A stretch of 64,000 nucleotides of DNA from a bacterium. Lineage in GTDB: Bacteria; SAR324; XYD2-FULL-50-16. Position 1 is the stretch's first letter. The number at the start of each line of letters is the position of its first letter. The position numbers and the translations under genes were made by a program. Shown here one piece after another: positions 43,937 to 53,105 of this stretch. Location: the NCBI GenBank assembly GCA_024275165.1, contig JAJRZQ010000028.1, forward strand, positions 20,494 to 84,493, given 5' to 3'. The notes beneath the pieces were generated by a model. The model ran no database searches. It was not told the DNA's origin and was given only the letters and a program-made list of their open reading frames with translations.

Positions 43937-44456
43937 GAAAAAAGGAGGCCTGATCGTGGTGCATACCGGCAAAGGCAAGGGAAAAAGCAGCGCCGCTATA
44001 GGCATGGTCTTTCGCGCCGCGGGTTGGGGAAAGCGGGTCTTGGTCGTTCAGTTCATCAAGGGCCAATGGTCCACCGGGGAGGAACGCGCTGCCAAGGCCT
44101 TTGAAAACATCGAATGGCACGCCTTGGGTGACGGCTTTACCTGGGACACAAAAAATTTAGCGCAAGACCAAGCTACGACTTTAAAAATATGGGACTTTGC
44201 CAAAGAAAAACTTTTTTCCGGCAACTATGATCTGGTTCTTCTTGATGAAATCAATTATTGTCTGGATTATGGATGGCTCGACCCCAATGAAGTGGCGCGA
44301 TGCTGCCAAAAAAAGCCCGCGGAAACCCACTTGATCTTAACGGGACGAGGCGCCCCGGAAGAATTAATCGCCGTTGCCCACACCGTAACGGAGATGAAGC
44401 TGGTTACACATGCCTACCAGCAAGGTTTTGCCGCCCAAAAAGGCATTGAGTTTTAA
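43923..44456 (+). CDS. cobO: Cob(I)alamin adenosyltransferase CobO/BtuR
   Basis: The 177-aa enzyme transfers the 5'-deoxyadenosyl group of ATP to Co(I) corrinoid. The P-loop GKGKGKSSAAIG, QFIKGQWSTGEE and DEINYCLDYG are the family motifs. The TTG start at 43923 with GAGGTGG upstream fits; it overlaps cbiA by 14 bp, so the two are translationally coupled. Corrinoid adenosylation before nucleotide loop assembly is the likely step. Confidence 0.92.
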   Translation: MEKSKKKGGLIVVHTGKGKGKSSAAIGMVFRAAGWGKRVLVVQFIKGQWSTGEERAAKAFENIEWHALGDGFTWDTKNLAQDQATTLKIWDFAKEKLFSGNYDLVLLDEINYCLDYGWLDPNEVARCCQKKPAETHLILTGRGAPEELIAVAHTVTEMKLVTHAYQQGFAAQKGIEF

Positions 44457-44476
44457 TTTAGCCGAAGGAATAAGTC

Positions 44477-45112
44477 ATGCATATTGAACCTGGATTCATC
44501 GCCCCACCCAAATTGATGCTCGCTCAAGTCGGCCTCATTGGCTTATTGGCCTACCACGCCAAAAACCTCATCCAACCCAGTTTGGCGCTGCGCACCCTCT
44601 TGGCCGCGGTGTTTTTTACCCTCTTTATGGAGGTTTACTTTCAACCTGTGGGCCCTTCTGAGTTGCATTTTGTGGGGGCCATCGCCGTATATATGGTGTT
44701 TGGTTTTGTGCCCACCCTGTTTGCCTTTGGTTTGGGGTTGGCCTTGCAGGGCTTTTTCTTCCACCCTACGGATTTAATGAATCTGGCGGTCAACAGTCTT
44801 TCCCTAATGCTTCCTTTGCTTGCCGTTCATAGCCTGCGCCAAAACTTAGAGGCGAAAAAAGGCAAGCTGACCTGGCAGGACTTGGTGAAGCTTGACGCGG
44901 TCTATTATTCTGGGGTCACCTTGATGGTTGGCTTTTGGCTCTTAGGCGAAGGGGTAACGAATTTTACGGCTTGGGCGCAATTCGCTCTTTCTTACGCCCT
45001 TATGGTCATGGCCGAACCTCTGTTGACCCTTTTTGTGGTCAAGGGCTTAAAACCCTTTGCCAAAAAGAAATGGGCGGTAGCCAGTTTGGATTTGGCGCCT
45101 GTAAGCGTTTAG
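44477..45112 (+). CDS. CbiM-like ECF cobalt transporter permease
   Basis: The 211-aa protein has 6-7 membrane helices and begins MHIEPG, where the N-terminal Met-His pair is the metal-binding start of CbiM/NikM substrate-binding subunits. No CbiN, CbiQ or CbiO gene is next to it, unlike a standard CbiMNQO operon. It could act with an ECF module encoded elsewhere, or alone as reported for some stand-alone CbiM-like proteins. Its place inside the B12 operon supports cobalt uptake. Confidence 0.8.
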   Translation: MHIEPGFIAPPKLMLAQVGLIGLLAYHAKNLIQPSLALRTLLAAVFFTLFMEVYFQPVGPSELHFVGAIAVYMVFGFVPTLFAFGLGLALQGFFFHPTDLMNLAVNSLSLMLPLLAVHSLRQNLEAKKGKLTWQDLVKLDAVYYSGVTLMVGFWLLGEGVTNFTAWAQFALSYALMVMAEPLLTLFVVKGLKPFAKKKWAVASLDLAPVSV

Positions 45113-45115
45113 GGA

Positions 45116-45895
45116 ATGGGCAAGGTTTGGTTTGTGGGCGCCGGGCCCGGGGACGCGGAACTGATCACCGTGAAGGGGATGAATCTTTTATCCCAAGCCG
45201 GGGCCGTGCTTTATGCGGGCTCCTTGGTATCGCAGGCGGCCTTGCGTTGGGTTTCTCCTTCTTGTGAAGTGGCGGACTCTAAATCCATGACCTTAGAAGA
45301 AATCACCGTTTGGCTCGCCGGCAAAGCGGGCCGACACGCAACGGTGGTGCGCCTGCAAACCGGAGATCCCAGCCTATATGGGGCCTTAATGGAGGTCGCG
45401 CGACCTTTGAAACAACAGGGGATTGAGTTTCAAGTCGTCCCTGGGGTTTCTTCCGCTTTTGCTTCCGCGGCAGCGGCGGGGGAAAGCCTAACCCTGCCCG
45501 AAGTCACCCAAAGCGTGATTTTTACCCGTACCGAGGGGCGCACTCCCATGCCGGCGGGGGAAGACTTAGCCGCCTTGGCGAGTCACCATTGCAGCCTGTG
45601 CATTTTCCTTTCGGCCACCTTAACCGAGCAGGTGCAGCAAGCCCTTAGAGAGGCCGGCTGGGCGGAAGACTCCCCTATTTTAATTGTACAAAAAGCCTCT
45701 TGGCCCGAGGGGGAACAAGTCCTCTACAGCAATCTCGCCGACTTGAAAACAGACTGCCAAGCCGCCAAGATCAGCAGCCAAGCGATGATCATCGCCAGCC
45801 CGACCCTGGGAGCAAAAAACTGGCGGGAACTAAAAAAATCAAAACTCTATGCCGCCGATTTTGCGCATCGTTTCAGAAAAATAAAAAAGACATGA
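45116..45895 (+). CDS. cbiF: Cobalt-precorrin-4 C11-methyltransferase CbiF/CobM
   Basis: The 259-aa tetrapyrrole methylase adds the C11 methyl. VWFVGAGPGDAELITVKG is the SAM-binding start of the family, followed by LQTGDPSLYGAL, VPGVSSAFASAAA and LTLPEVTQSVIFTRTEGRTP, the last specific for CbiF. It starts 4 bp after the CbiM-like gene and overlaps cbiX by 4 bp (ATGA). Confidence 0.93.
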   Translation: MGKVWFVGAGPGDAELITVKGMNLLSQAGAVLYAGSLVSQAALRWVSPSCEVADSKSMTLEEITVWLAGKAGRHATVVRLQTGDPSLYGALMEVARPLKQQGIEFQVVPGVSSAFASAAAAGESLTLPEVTQSVIFTRTEGRTPMPAGEDLAALASHHCSLCIFLSATLTEQVQQALREAGWAEDSPILIVQKASWPEGEQVLYSNLADLKTDCQAAKISSQAMIIASPTLGAKNWRELKKSKLYAADFAHRFRKIKKT

Positions 45896-46770
45896 ATACC
45901 AAGGTACTGCTTGTAGGGCATGGTTCTCGCGGGCCCGGGGGCAACGCGGAGGTATTGACCTTCGCAAAGCAATGGCAAGATAAGGTGGAATGGCCTGTGG
46001 AGGTTTGTTATTTGGAATTTGCCGATCGGCTCTTGCCTGAGGGGTTGCGCCAAGCCGCCCAAGGGGTAGAGCGGGTGGTGGTACTGCCCCTGATTCTCAA
46101 CGCGGCAGGCCATGTAAAAATGGAAATCCCGCTTGCTTTAGAGCAGGCGCGCATCGTCTTTCCCCAAACGCGTTTTCTCTTAGCCCCGCATTTGGGCGCG
46201 AACGAGGCTATTTTGACCCTGCTGCTCCGTCGCTTGCGCCAAGGGATGGAGGAGTTGCATTGCCCCGACCCTAAAACCACGGGGGTGATTTTACTGGGTC
46301 GGGGTTCATCGGATGCCGGGGCAAACAGCGAGGTCGCCAAGATGGCGCGCTGGCTTTTTGAGGAAACAGCGCACGAGTTGGTGGAAATCGCCTTTACGGG
46401 AATCACCTATCCCCGTTTGGAAACCGTGGTGCAACGCCTACAGCGTTTAGGCATGAGTCAGGTCGTTATTTTGCCTTATTATCTTTTTACCGGTCGCTTG
46501 ATCGAGCGCATTCACTCCCAAGTCGAGCGCTTGCAAGGGCAATACCCGCAAATCGCCTTTGCTTTGGGGAACTATTTCGGTTTTGCCGCAGAAATCAACC
46601 AACTCATGAGCCAGCGACTCGACGAGGCCCTAGCGGAGACCCCACAGGGAATTTTAGCCTGTGAGGGTTGCAGTTATCGCAAAAAAGCGAGTTTGGGCCT
46701 GGAACACTCCCATTCCCACAATCACGAGCATGGCCACGGCCACGCCTCACGCCTCCAGCGGGCAACCTGA
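45892..46770 (+). CDS. cbiX: Sirohydrochlorin cobaltochelatase CbiX, long form with His-rich tail
   Basis: The 292-aa protein inserts Co2+ into sirohydrochlorin at the start of the anaerobic B12 route. Two CbiX-like halves are seen: LLVGHGSRGPGGNAEVL and ILLGRGSSDAGANSEV, the second with Arg in place of His. The C terminus carries CEGCSYRKK and then a His-rich tail (HSHSHNHEHGHGH), a possible metal store or feed. This long form is typical of CbiX(L). It starts at ATG 45892 and overlaps cbiF. Confidence 0.9.
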   Translation: MNTKVLLVGHGSRGPGGNAEVLTFAKQWQDKVEWPVEVCYLEFADRLLPEGLRQAAQGVERVVVLPLILNAAGHVKMEIPLALEQARIVFPQTRFLLAPHLGANEAILTLLLRRLRQGMEELHCPDPKTTGVILLGRGSSDAGANSEVAKMARWLFEETAHELVEIAFTGITYPRLETVVQRLQRLGMSQVVILPYYLFTGRLIERIHSQVERLQGQYPQIAFALGNYFGFAAEINQLMSQRLDEALAETPQGILACEGCSYRKKASLGLEHSHSHNHEHGHGHASRLQRAT

Positions 46771-46774
46771 AACG

Positions 46775-47434
46775 ATGAGCAAGACCAAAGTAACCGACCA
46801 ACTCACCCCCAAAGGCCGCCAGATTGAAGCGGGCTCTTTCGCCATTGTAGATCAAGAGGCGGGGCCTCACTCCTATTCCCCAGAGCAATGGCAGGTGGTG
46901 CGTCGGATGATCCATGCCTCTGCCGACTTTGAATTCAACGGCTTGACCGCTTTTCATCCCCAAGCGATTGAGGCGGGGCTTGCCGCCTTAAAAGGCGGCG
47001 CGGCCATTGTCAGTGATGTGGAAATGATCACCGTTGGGGTTTCTAAGGCGCGCTGCAAACATTTTGGGGTCACGGTGCATCAATTCATCTCCGATGAGGA
47101 TGTGATCGCCCTGGCAAAAGCGGAAAACACCACCCGCGCCGTGCAGGCCATGCGGAAGGCGCAACGATTCGGCCTCTTGGAGGGGGCGATTTTGGCTTTT
47201 GGCAATGCCCCCACCGCTTTATTGGAAGCCCTTCGCTTGATTCAAGAAGAGGGGGCCAAGCCCGCCTTGGTCATCGGCATGCCCGTGGGTTTTGTGTCTG
47301 CGGCGGAATCAAAAGAGCAACTCATGGAGTTGGAGCAAACCCCCTGGATCACCATTCAAGGCCGCAAAGGGGGCAGCCCCCTGGTGGTTTCGGCGATTCA
47401 CGCCCTCATGACCTTGGCGGAACAGACCTCTTAA
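46775..47434 (+). CDS. cbiC: Cobalt-precorrin-8 methylmutase CbiC/CobH
   Basis: The 219-aa enzyme moves the C11 methyl to C12 to give cobyrinate. RMIHASADFEFNGLTAF has the catalytic His, and DVEMITVGV, GNAPTALLEAL and MPVGFVSAAESK are family motifs. ATG 46775 was chosen from several because family homology starts at MSKTKVTDQ. It lies 4 bp after cbiX. Confidence 0.92.
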   Translation: MSKTKVTDQLTPKGRQIEAGSFAIVDQEAGPHSYSPEQWQVVRRMIHASADFEFNGLTAFHPQAIEAGLAALKGGAAIVSDVEMITVGVSKARCKHFGVTVHQFISDEDVIALAKAENTTRAVQAMRKAQRFGLLEGAILAFGNAPTALLEALRLIQEEGAKPALVIGMPVGFVSAAESKEQLMELEQTPWITIQGRKGGSPLVVSAIHALMTLAEQTS

Positions 47435-47448
47435 TTTATCGGCTCATC

Positions 47449-48552
47449 ATGAAAAAAGGCACAGGAGGGGGACTACGCACGGGCTACAGTACGGGTGCCT
47501 GCTCCGCTGCCGCTGCTCGAGCCGCCATGTTGGGCTTGCTGACCGGTCAAGTTCCCTCGGAGGTGGTCTGCCAAATCCCCAATGGGGATCAGGTGTATTT
47601 TACCATCAGCCAAAGCCTGGTGGAAGAAAATCACGCCCAGGCAGTGGTCATTAAAAAGGCGGGCGACGACCCCGATGTAACTGATCAAGCGGCAATCACC
47701 GTTGATCTGCGCTGGTTGCCCGAGCAACCGGGCAAGGTGAGCTTTGTCGCGGGCCCAGGGGTGGGGCAAGTGACTCTCCCCGGGTTAGGGCTGGAGGTTG
47801 GCGGCCCGGCGATCAATCCCGTGCCCCGAAAAAACATTGCCGAGAACCTAAGGCAGGTGGCGGCGGAGGCCTTACAGGCCCAAGGGGTGGAGGTCACCAT
47901 TTCAGTGCCCGGTGGGGAGAAACTCGCTAAACGCACCCTCAACCCTCGCTTAGGGGTTTTGGGGGGGATTTCGATTTTGGGCACCTCAGGCCTGGTCAAG
48001 CCCTATTCCACCGCTGCCTTTAAGGCTTGCGTGGTGCAGGGGGTGGAGGTTGCCGCCAGTCAAGGGCTGCGTCTTGTTGTTTTGACCACAGGTGGGCGCA
48101 CGGAAAAATTTATGCAAAGAGAATTGGCCCATTTGCCTCCACCGGCCTTTGTGCAGATGGGCGACTTCATTGGGGCCGCTCTGGAAATCGCTGCGCGACA
48201 AGGTTTAAAGGAAGTGGTTATCGGGGCCATGGTGGGCAAATTGACGAAAATCGCTCAAGGGGTGAAGCAGACCCACGCGAGAAAATCCAAGGTGGATCAA
48301 ACTCTTTTAGCTCAGTTGGCCGAACAGGTGGGGGCGGAGCCGGCTATTTGCCAAGAGATTTTAGCGGCCCAAACCGCCCGCTTCGCGGCGGAACGCTTGG
48401 CCGAAGTGGGTTTGGATCAAGCCTTTTACCGGGCCTTAGCCCGACACGCCTGGAAGCGATTGAGCCAAACCCACTCCTTTCAGTTTCGTATTTTAGTTTG
48501 TGATTTTGCGGGAAATAAATTGCTGGATTACGCGGGGCCTCAAGATGACTAA
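47449..48552 (+). CDS. cbiD: Cobalt-precorrin-5B C1-methyltransferase CbiD
   Basis: The 367-aa enzyme methylates C1 in the anaerobic route. LRTGYSTGACSAAAARAA is the signature start, and EVTISVPGGEKLAKRTLNPR, GISILGTSGLVKP and the C-terminal region fit. CbiD has no counterpart in the aerobic route, so with CbiG and CbiX it defines this as anaerobic synthesis. Its 3' end overlaps cbiET by 8 bp. Confidence 0.95.
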   Translation: MKKGTGGGLRTGYSTGACSAAAARAAMLGLLTGQVPSEVVCQIPNGDQVYFTISQSLVEENHAQAVVIKKAGDDPDVTDQAAITVDLRWLPEQPGKVSFVAGPGVGQVTLPGLGLEVGGPAINPVPRKNIAENLRQVAAEALQAQGVEVTISVPGGEKLAKRTLNPRLGVLGGISILGTSGLVKPYSTAAFKACVVQGVEVAASQGLRLVVLTTGGRTEKFMQRELAHLPPPAFVQMGDFIGAALEIAARQGLKEVVIGAMVGKLTKIAQGVKQTHARKSKVDQTLLAQLAEQVGAEPAICQEILAAQTARFAAERLAEVGLDQAFYRALARHAWKRLSQTHSFQFRILVCDFAGNKLLDYAGPQDD

Positions 48553-49825
48553 ACGCTGCCCCGTTGTGGGCCTTCTTCCCGATCCTTCGCCTCTGCATCC
48601 CCTGGCCTTGCGGCGGCTCAAAGAGGCTACTTTGGTCATCGGCTCTCAGGAGCAATTAACCCAAGCGGCCCCCTGGCTGGCTCCCAAGGCGAGGCGTTAT
48701 GATCTCTTGGGTCGGTTGCAAAGCGTGCCGGAAGTGATCGAGGCAGCCTGGAAAAAAGGTGAAACCCCTCTCGTCTTAGCCACCGGTGACCCCTTTTGCC
48801 AGGGGATTGGCGCTTATTTAGCGAGTCGTTTGGGGGCGCAAAATTTAGAAATTTTCCCTCATCTCTCGGTGATTCAACTGGCCGCGGCTCAAATCGGGCT
48901 CGCTTGGCAGGGGGTGAAGGTGGTCAGTCTGCATTGCGCCGATTTAGGGGAATGGGCCTGGGGGGCAGACCCCCGCAATGGGCTTTATCCTCTGCGTCAA
49001 GCCTTGGCCGGCCCAGGCCCCTGGGCGGTGTTCACCGGGCCCGCGAACGGGCCCGATAAGGTCGCCCGCTTGCTGGAGAGGGAGGGAATCGCCGATGAAT
49101 TCGCCTTGCACCTCTTTGAGCGCCTGCAATACCCCGATGAGCGGGCGCGGCTTCACCTGAGCGCCTTTGAATTGTCGCAGGGGCCTTTTTTAGAGCCGAA
49201 CCTGCTTTGGCTCACCCGCCTTACCCCTCCGGCGAGCCCCCAACTCTTTGGCTTGGCCGACCAAGCCTACCAAACCCGCAAGCCGGAAAAGGGCCTGATC
49301 ACCAAACGAGAGGTTCGCTGTCTCGCCTTGGGGCTCTTGGAGTTGACCGAGGAGACTTGGCTTTGGGATATTGGCGCGGGCTCCGGCTCGGTCGGATTGG
49401 AGGCGGCAAGAATCTGTACCAAAGGCCATGTGTGGGCCATGGAAAAAAACGCGGAAGATTACGCGATTGCCTTAAAAAACCGTCAAGCCATGCGGGTTTT
49501 TAATTATAGCCTATTTCATTGTAAGGCCCCAGAAGGGTTGGAGACTTGGCCCGACCCGGACGCGGTTTTTATCGGCGGCTCAGGGGGGGAGTTGAGAGGG
49601 CTGATCCAGCTTGTTTTGCGGCGGTTAAAGCCTCAAGGTAGGTTGGCGCTTACTTTTGTGACCTTAGAAAACCTAGCCCTTGCCCAGGCAGAACTCAAAG
49701 CCTGGGGCGGGGATTGGGGGATGATCCAAAGCCAAGCGAGCCGCAGCCAACCGATTTTAAAGATGCACCGCTTTGCGGCGGAGCATCCGGTATGGCTGCT
49801 CTGGGCAAAAAAAGGAGAGGCATGA
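48545..49825 (+). CDS. cbiET: Fused CbiE-CbiT C5,15-methyltransferase/decarboxylase
   Basis: The 426-aa fusion has an N-terminal CbiE tetrapyrrole methylase (VVGLLPDPSPL, ATGDPFCQGIG) and a C-terminal CbiT methyltransferase with LWDIGAGSGSVGLEAA and FIGGSGGEL. Together they methylate C5 and C15 and decarboxylate the acetate side chain. The fusion equals CobL of aerobic organisms and also occurs in anaerobic clusters. ATG 48545 overlaps cbiD; its stop overlaps cbiL by 4 bp. Confidence 0.92.
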   Translation: MTKRCPVVGLLPDPSPLHPLALRRLKEATLVIGSQEQLTQAAPWLAPKARRYDLLGRLQSVPEVIEAAWKKGETPLVLATGDPFCQGIGAYLASRLGAQNLEIFPHLSVIQLAAAQIGLAWQGVKVVSLHCADLGEWAWGADPRNGLYPLRQALAGPGPWAVFTGPANGPDKVARLLEREGIADEFALHLFERLQYPDERARLHLSAFELSQGPFLEPNLLWLTRLTPPASPQLFGLADQAYQTRKPEKGLITKREVRCLALGLLELTEETWLWDIGAGSGSVGLEAARICTKGHVWAMEKNAEDYAIALKNRQAMRVFNYSLFHCKAPEGLETWPDPDAVFIGGSGGELRGLIQLVLRRLKPQGRLALTFVTLENLALAQAELKAWGGDWGMIQSQASRSQPILKMHRFAAEHPVWLLWAKKGEA

Positions 49826-50595
49826 AGCCAGGCCGATTGATCGGGCTTTCTCTAGGCCCGGGGGACCCGGGGCTGATCACCCGCAAAGCCTGGGAAGCCT
49901 TACGGGGAAATGCCTTATGGTGTTACCCCATCCGCAAGCGGGGGGCGGAGAGTTTTGCCTTAAGCATTGTAAAACGCGCTGGTTTGACAGTGCCCAAAGA
50001 GGCCAAGGCCTTGATCTTTCCCATGACGAGCGAGCGGGGAAAACTCAACCAAGCCTGGGCTGTTGCCGCGAAAGAGCTTTTTGAGGTTTTATCTTCTGGT
50101 CGAGACGCCCTTTTTTTAGTGGAGGGGGATGCCTCCACCTATTCCACCTTTGCCCACCTTGCCCGCAGCTTAAAAGCCTTGGAACCCAGGGTTGAGATTG
50201 AGGTCCTCCCCGGGGTGACCTCCTTTCATGCCGCCGCCGCTCATCTGCAAGAGCCCTTGGCCCTGGAAGGGGATACCTTTGCGGTGATCCCCGCGGGTTA
50301 TGGGGTCGAGGTCATCCGCCGCCTTTTGCCGGAGTTCGATTGCCTTGTTTTGCTGAAAGTCAAACCCCTCTTAGATGAATTGATCCAACTCATTGAGGAG
50401 GAAGGCCTGAGCGCGGAAGCCCGTTTTATTGAAAAGGTGGGCACCCCGGAAGAACGAATTGAAACCGAAATCAAAAAATTGCGAGGGGAAAAGGTCAATT
50501 ACCTTTCCTTGTTGATCTTACGCCATCCCCAGCGGCAGCGGGGAGCCCTGATCCAGGGATGTAAAAAGAAAACACCGGAACAAACCAAGCTATGA
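49822..50595 (+). CDS. cbiL: Cobalt-precorrin-2 C20-methyltransferase CbiL/CobI
   Basis: The 257-aa enzyme adds the C20 methyl. LIGLSLGPGDPGLITRKA, VEGDASTYSTFAHLA and VLPGVTSFHAAAAHLQEPLA are tetrapyrrole methylase and CbiL motifs. A strong AGGAGAGG precedes ATG 49822. It overlaps both neighbours by 4 bp. Confidence 0.92.
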   Translation: MKPGRLIGLSLGPGDPGLITRKAWEALRGNALWCYPIRKRGAESFALSIVKRAGLTVPKEAKALIFPMTSERGKLNQAWAVAAKELFEVLSSGRDALFLVEGDASTYSTFAHLARSLKALEPRVEIEVLPGVTSFHAAAAHLQEPLALEGDTFAVIPAGYGVEVIRRLLPEFDCLVLLKVKPLLDELIQLIEEEGLSAEARFIEKVGTPEERIETEIKKLRGEKVNYLSLLILRHPQRQRGALIQGCKKKTPEQTKL

Positions 50596-51338
50596 GTCAG
50601 CCTAAAATCGCTTTTGTGGCCATTACCCGGCATGGGGCGGAAATAATCCAGGAACAGGCAAAGCATCTGCCGGAGGCGGATTTTTTTATTATTGGAAAAT
50701 TCTTATCCCTAGTGAATCACCCCAGGGCGAAGGCGATCCCCGGGAAGGTGGCCGCCGCGGTGGGCCAACTCTTTCAAAGTTATGACCAGTTGGTTTTTTT
50801 TGTTTCCATTGGGGCGGTGGTACGCCTCATCGCCCCGCATTTAAAAAGTAAAGAGACCGATCCGGGCGTGATCGCCTTAGATGACGAGGCCCGCTTTGTG
50901 ATCCCCGTTCTTTCGGGGCATGTGGGCGGGGCCAACGCTTTTGCCGTTGAACTCGCCCATGCCTTGGGGGCGACGCCCGTCCTCACCACCGCCTCTGAGG
51001 TGGGAAAGACGATTCCTGTCGATATTTTAGGGCGGGAATTGGGTTGGCGGGTGGAGGCTCCTAAGGTCAATCTCGTGCGCGTTGCCGCCGCCGTGGTCAA
51101 TCAAGAGCCCATTGCCTTGATTCAAGAGGCGGGGAGTAAAAATTGGTGGAAGAGAGAGACCCCCTTACCCAAAAATATTCAACTCTTTGAAAACTTTTCC
51201 GCGGTACCCCTACAGCAATTCGCCGGGGTTTTATGGGTTACGGACCAGAGCCCGCCCAAGGATTTATGGGCAGAACTCAAAGAACGGCTGGTGGTTTATC
51301 ACCCTCCTTTGGGCCAAAGCGAATGCTCCTCGCCCTAG
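50592..51338 (+). CDS. cbiG: CbiG N-terminal and central domains (cobalt-precorrin-5A hydrolase)
   Basis: The 248-aa protein covers the N-terminal and middle CbiG domains, with FVSIGAVVRLIAPHLKSKETDPGVI-type sequence (SIGAVVRLIAPHL) and VLSGHVGGANAFA, the core of cobalt-precorrin-5A hydrolysis that opens the ring lactone. The C-terminal domain is encoded separately by the next gene, which overlaps by 16 bp. It overlaps cbiL by 4 bp. Confidence 0.9.
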   Translation: MSQPKIAFVAITRHGAEIIQEQAKHLPEADFFIIGKFLSLVNHPRAKAIPGKVAAAVGQLFQSYDQLVFFVSIGAVVRLIAPHLKSKETDPGVIALDDEARFVIPVLSGHVGGANAFAVELAHALGATPVLTTASEVGKTIPVDILGRELGWRVEAPKVNLVRVAAAVVNQEPIALIQEAGSKNWWKRETPLPKNIQLFENFSAVPLQQFAGVLWVTDQSPPKDLWAELKERLVVYHPPLGQSECSSP

Positions 51339-51718
51339 GTATCGGGTGCGACCGAGGCACCCCCTTAGCAACCCTACAGCATGCTTTAAATCTTGCCTTG
51401 GCGGAGATTTCCGCCCACTTGGGGCAGGTTGAGCGCATCGCGAGCATTGATAAAAAAGCGGATGAAGCGGGGATATTGCAACTGGCGGAGTGGTTGGATT
51501 TGAAGCTTATGTTTTATTCGGCTCAAGAGCTGGCTCAAGTTGAGGTGCCCAATCCCTCGGCAGTGGTGCAAAAATACATGGGCACTCCGGCGGTTTCCGA
51601 GGCGGCCGCCCTTTTAGTGGCCAAGGCGACCATGGAAGCCTTGCGGGTGGAAAAATATAAATTTAAAGGCAGGGACGGCAAGAATGCCACCGTCTCCTTA
51701 GCTCAAATCAAGGAATAG
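51323..51718 (+). CDS. CbiG C-terminal domain/CobE-like protein
   Basis: The 131-aa protein is a CbiG_C/CobE domain: LLALGIGCDRGTPLATLQ, IASIDKKADEAGILQLAE and NPSAVVQKYMGTPAVSEAAAL. In many clusters this domain is fused to CbiG; here the two are split but overlap by 16 bp, so they are made together. ATG 51323 fits the family start. CobE's exact chemistry is unresolved. Confidence 0.88.
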   Translation: MLLALGIGCDRGTPLATLQHALNLALAEISAHLGQVERIASIDKKADEAGILQLAEWLDLKLMFYSAQELAQVEVPNPSAVVQKYMGTPAVSEAAALLVAKATMEALRVEKYKFKGRDGKNATVSLAQIKE

Positions 51719-51720
51719 AT

Positions 51721-52911
51721 ATGGGAAAGATTTTTTTAGTGGGCTTTGGCCCTGGCGCGGCCCCGCAAATGACCGAACGAGCCCGTCAGGCAATCGACGA
51801 GGCGGAAACGGTAATCGGCTATTCCACCTATATTCAAATCGTAGCCGATCAACTCAAAGGCAAAGAGGTGATCAAAAAAGGCATGACCGAAGAGCTAGAC
51901 CGCTGTGTGTTGGCTTATGAAAAGGCCTTGGCAGGCGGCAAGGTGGCCTTGATCTCTTCGGGGGATATCGGGGTCTACGGCATGGCGGGACCCATGTATG
52001 AATACCTTTTTGAGCAAGGTTGGCAACCGGGCCAAGGGGTGGAGGTGGAGGTGGTAACGGGGGTCACCGCTCTTTGCGCCGCGGCCTCTTTGGTGGGGGC
52101 CCCCTTGACCCATGACTTTTGCTCGATCTCCCTATCCGACCTCTTAACCCCTTGGGCCGTCATCGCGGGCCGCTTAGAAGCGGCTGCCCGCGCCGATTTT
52201 GTGGTCGCGCTCTACAACCCGAAAAGCGGGCGGAGAAGAGGGCAAATTATTGAGGCTGCGCGGATTTTGCTCAAATACCGCTCCCCCCAAACCCCGGTAG
52301 CGGTAGTGAAATCAGCCTACCGGCCAAAGGAGCGAATTGTTTGTTCCACCTTGGTAGAGCTTGCGGAACAAGAAATCGGCATGTTGACCACGGTTTTAAT
52401 CGGCAATTCCTCGAGCTTCATTCAACAAGGCTTGCTGGTCACCCCTCGCGGTTACGCCAATAAATACTCTGCCCCAGGGCAACTCAAGGCGGGGGAAGAG
52501 GCCGGTAAGTCGTTGAGTCTGGGGCTCAAGTCCTGGCCCGAGCGACTCAAAAAAAAACTGGATCAGGGGCAATCTCCTTTGCAAATCGCGCAGGGGGAGC
52601 GACTCCCTTTAGGAGAAATCCTCTTCGCTTTAGAGCCGGCCCAGAGCGTGCCCGACCCGCTCGCGGCCCTGCAATCCGCCTTAAGTCAGGGGGGGCGACT
52701 CATCTGCATGGGTCGGCTGAAGACTTCCATACCTCTTGCAGCGCAGGAGTTGGCGCCGCAAAACCCCTTTTGCGCCATCCAAATAGGCTCAGGGCACATT
52801 AGCCTAAACACCGCTCAATTGGCGATGGCCTATCAGTTGGGTGAGCGCCTGTATTGGTTGGATCCTCAAGGGGAGGTTTTGCTGGCGATTGCCCCGGGGC
52901 GAGCTGGTTAA
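51721..52911 (+). CDS. cbiH: Cobalt-precorrin-3 C17-methyltransferase CbiH with C-terminal extension
   Basis: The 396-aa protein contracts the ring and methylates C17. Residues 1-255 are a complete CbiH/CobJ: FLVGFGPGAAPQMTERA, SSGDIGVYGMA, VTGVTALCAAASLVGAPLTH, and VVALYNPKSGRRR. Residues about 260-396 are an extra domain of unknown type with no Fe-S cysteine cluster, unlike the cluster-bearing extension described in Bacillus CbiH60. It is the last gene of the rightward operon and starts 2 bp after CobE. Confidence 0.9.
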   Translation: MGKIFLVGFGPGAAPQMTERARQAIDEAETVIGYSTYIQIVADQLKGKEVIKKGMTEELDRCVLAYEKALAGGKVALISSGDIGVYGMAGPMYEYLFEQGWQPGQGVEVEVVTGVTALCAAASLVGAPLTHDFCSISLSDLLTPWAVIAGRLEAAARADFVVALYNPKSGRRRGQIIEAARILLKYRSPQTPVAVVKSAYRPKERIVCSTLVELAEQEIGMLTTVLIGNSSSFIQQGLLVTPRGYANKYSAPGQLKAGEEAGKSLSLGLKSWPERLKKKLDQGQSPLQIAQGERLPLGEILFALEPAQSVPDPLAALQSALSQGGRLICMGRLKTSIPLAAQELAPQNPFCAIQIGSGHISLNTAQLAMAYQLGERLYWLDPQGEVLLAIAPGRAG

Positions 52912-53039
52912 AGTAGAGGGGGCAGCCTGGTTTCAACTTCAATAAAAGCCTCCAAAGCTTTAGGTTTTTAGGGGGGCCTTTGCGGAATCGGCAAGCTAAG
53001 GCCTCGCTGCATGGAGAGGGGGACAAAGCAAAAACAGCC

Positions 53040-53068
53040 TTGCCATAGCCCGGTGGGCTTGTTAATTA
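53040..53068 (+). promoter_or_regulatory. Possible promoter of tRNA-Leu
   Basis: TTGCCA (53040-53045) and TAATTA (53063-53068) are 17 bp apart and lie about 37 bp before the tRNA. The -10 element is poor, so the assignment is tentative. Confidence 0.35.
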
Positions 53069-53105
53069 TAGGGCTTCTTTAAAGAGACACCTTCTCTTTG
53101 CAAAC

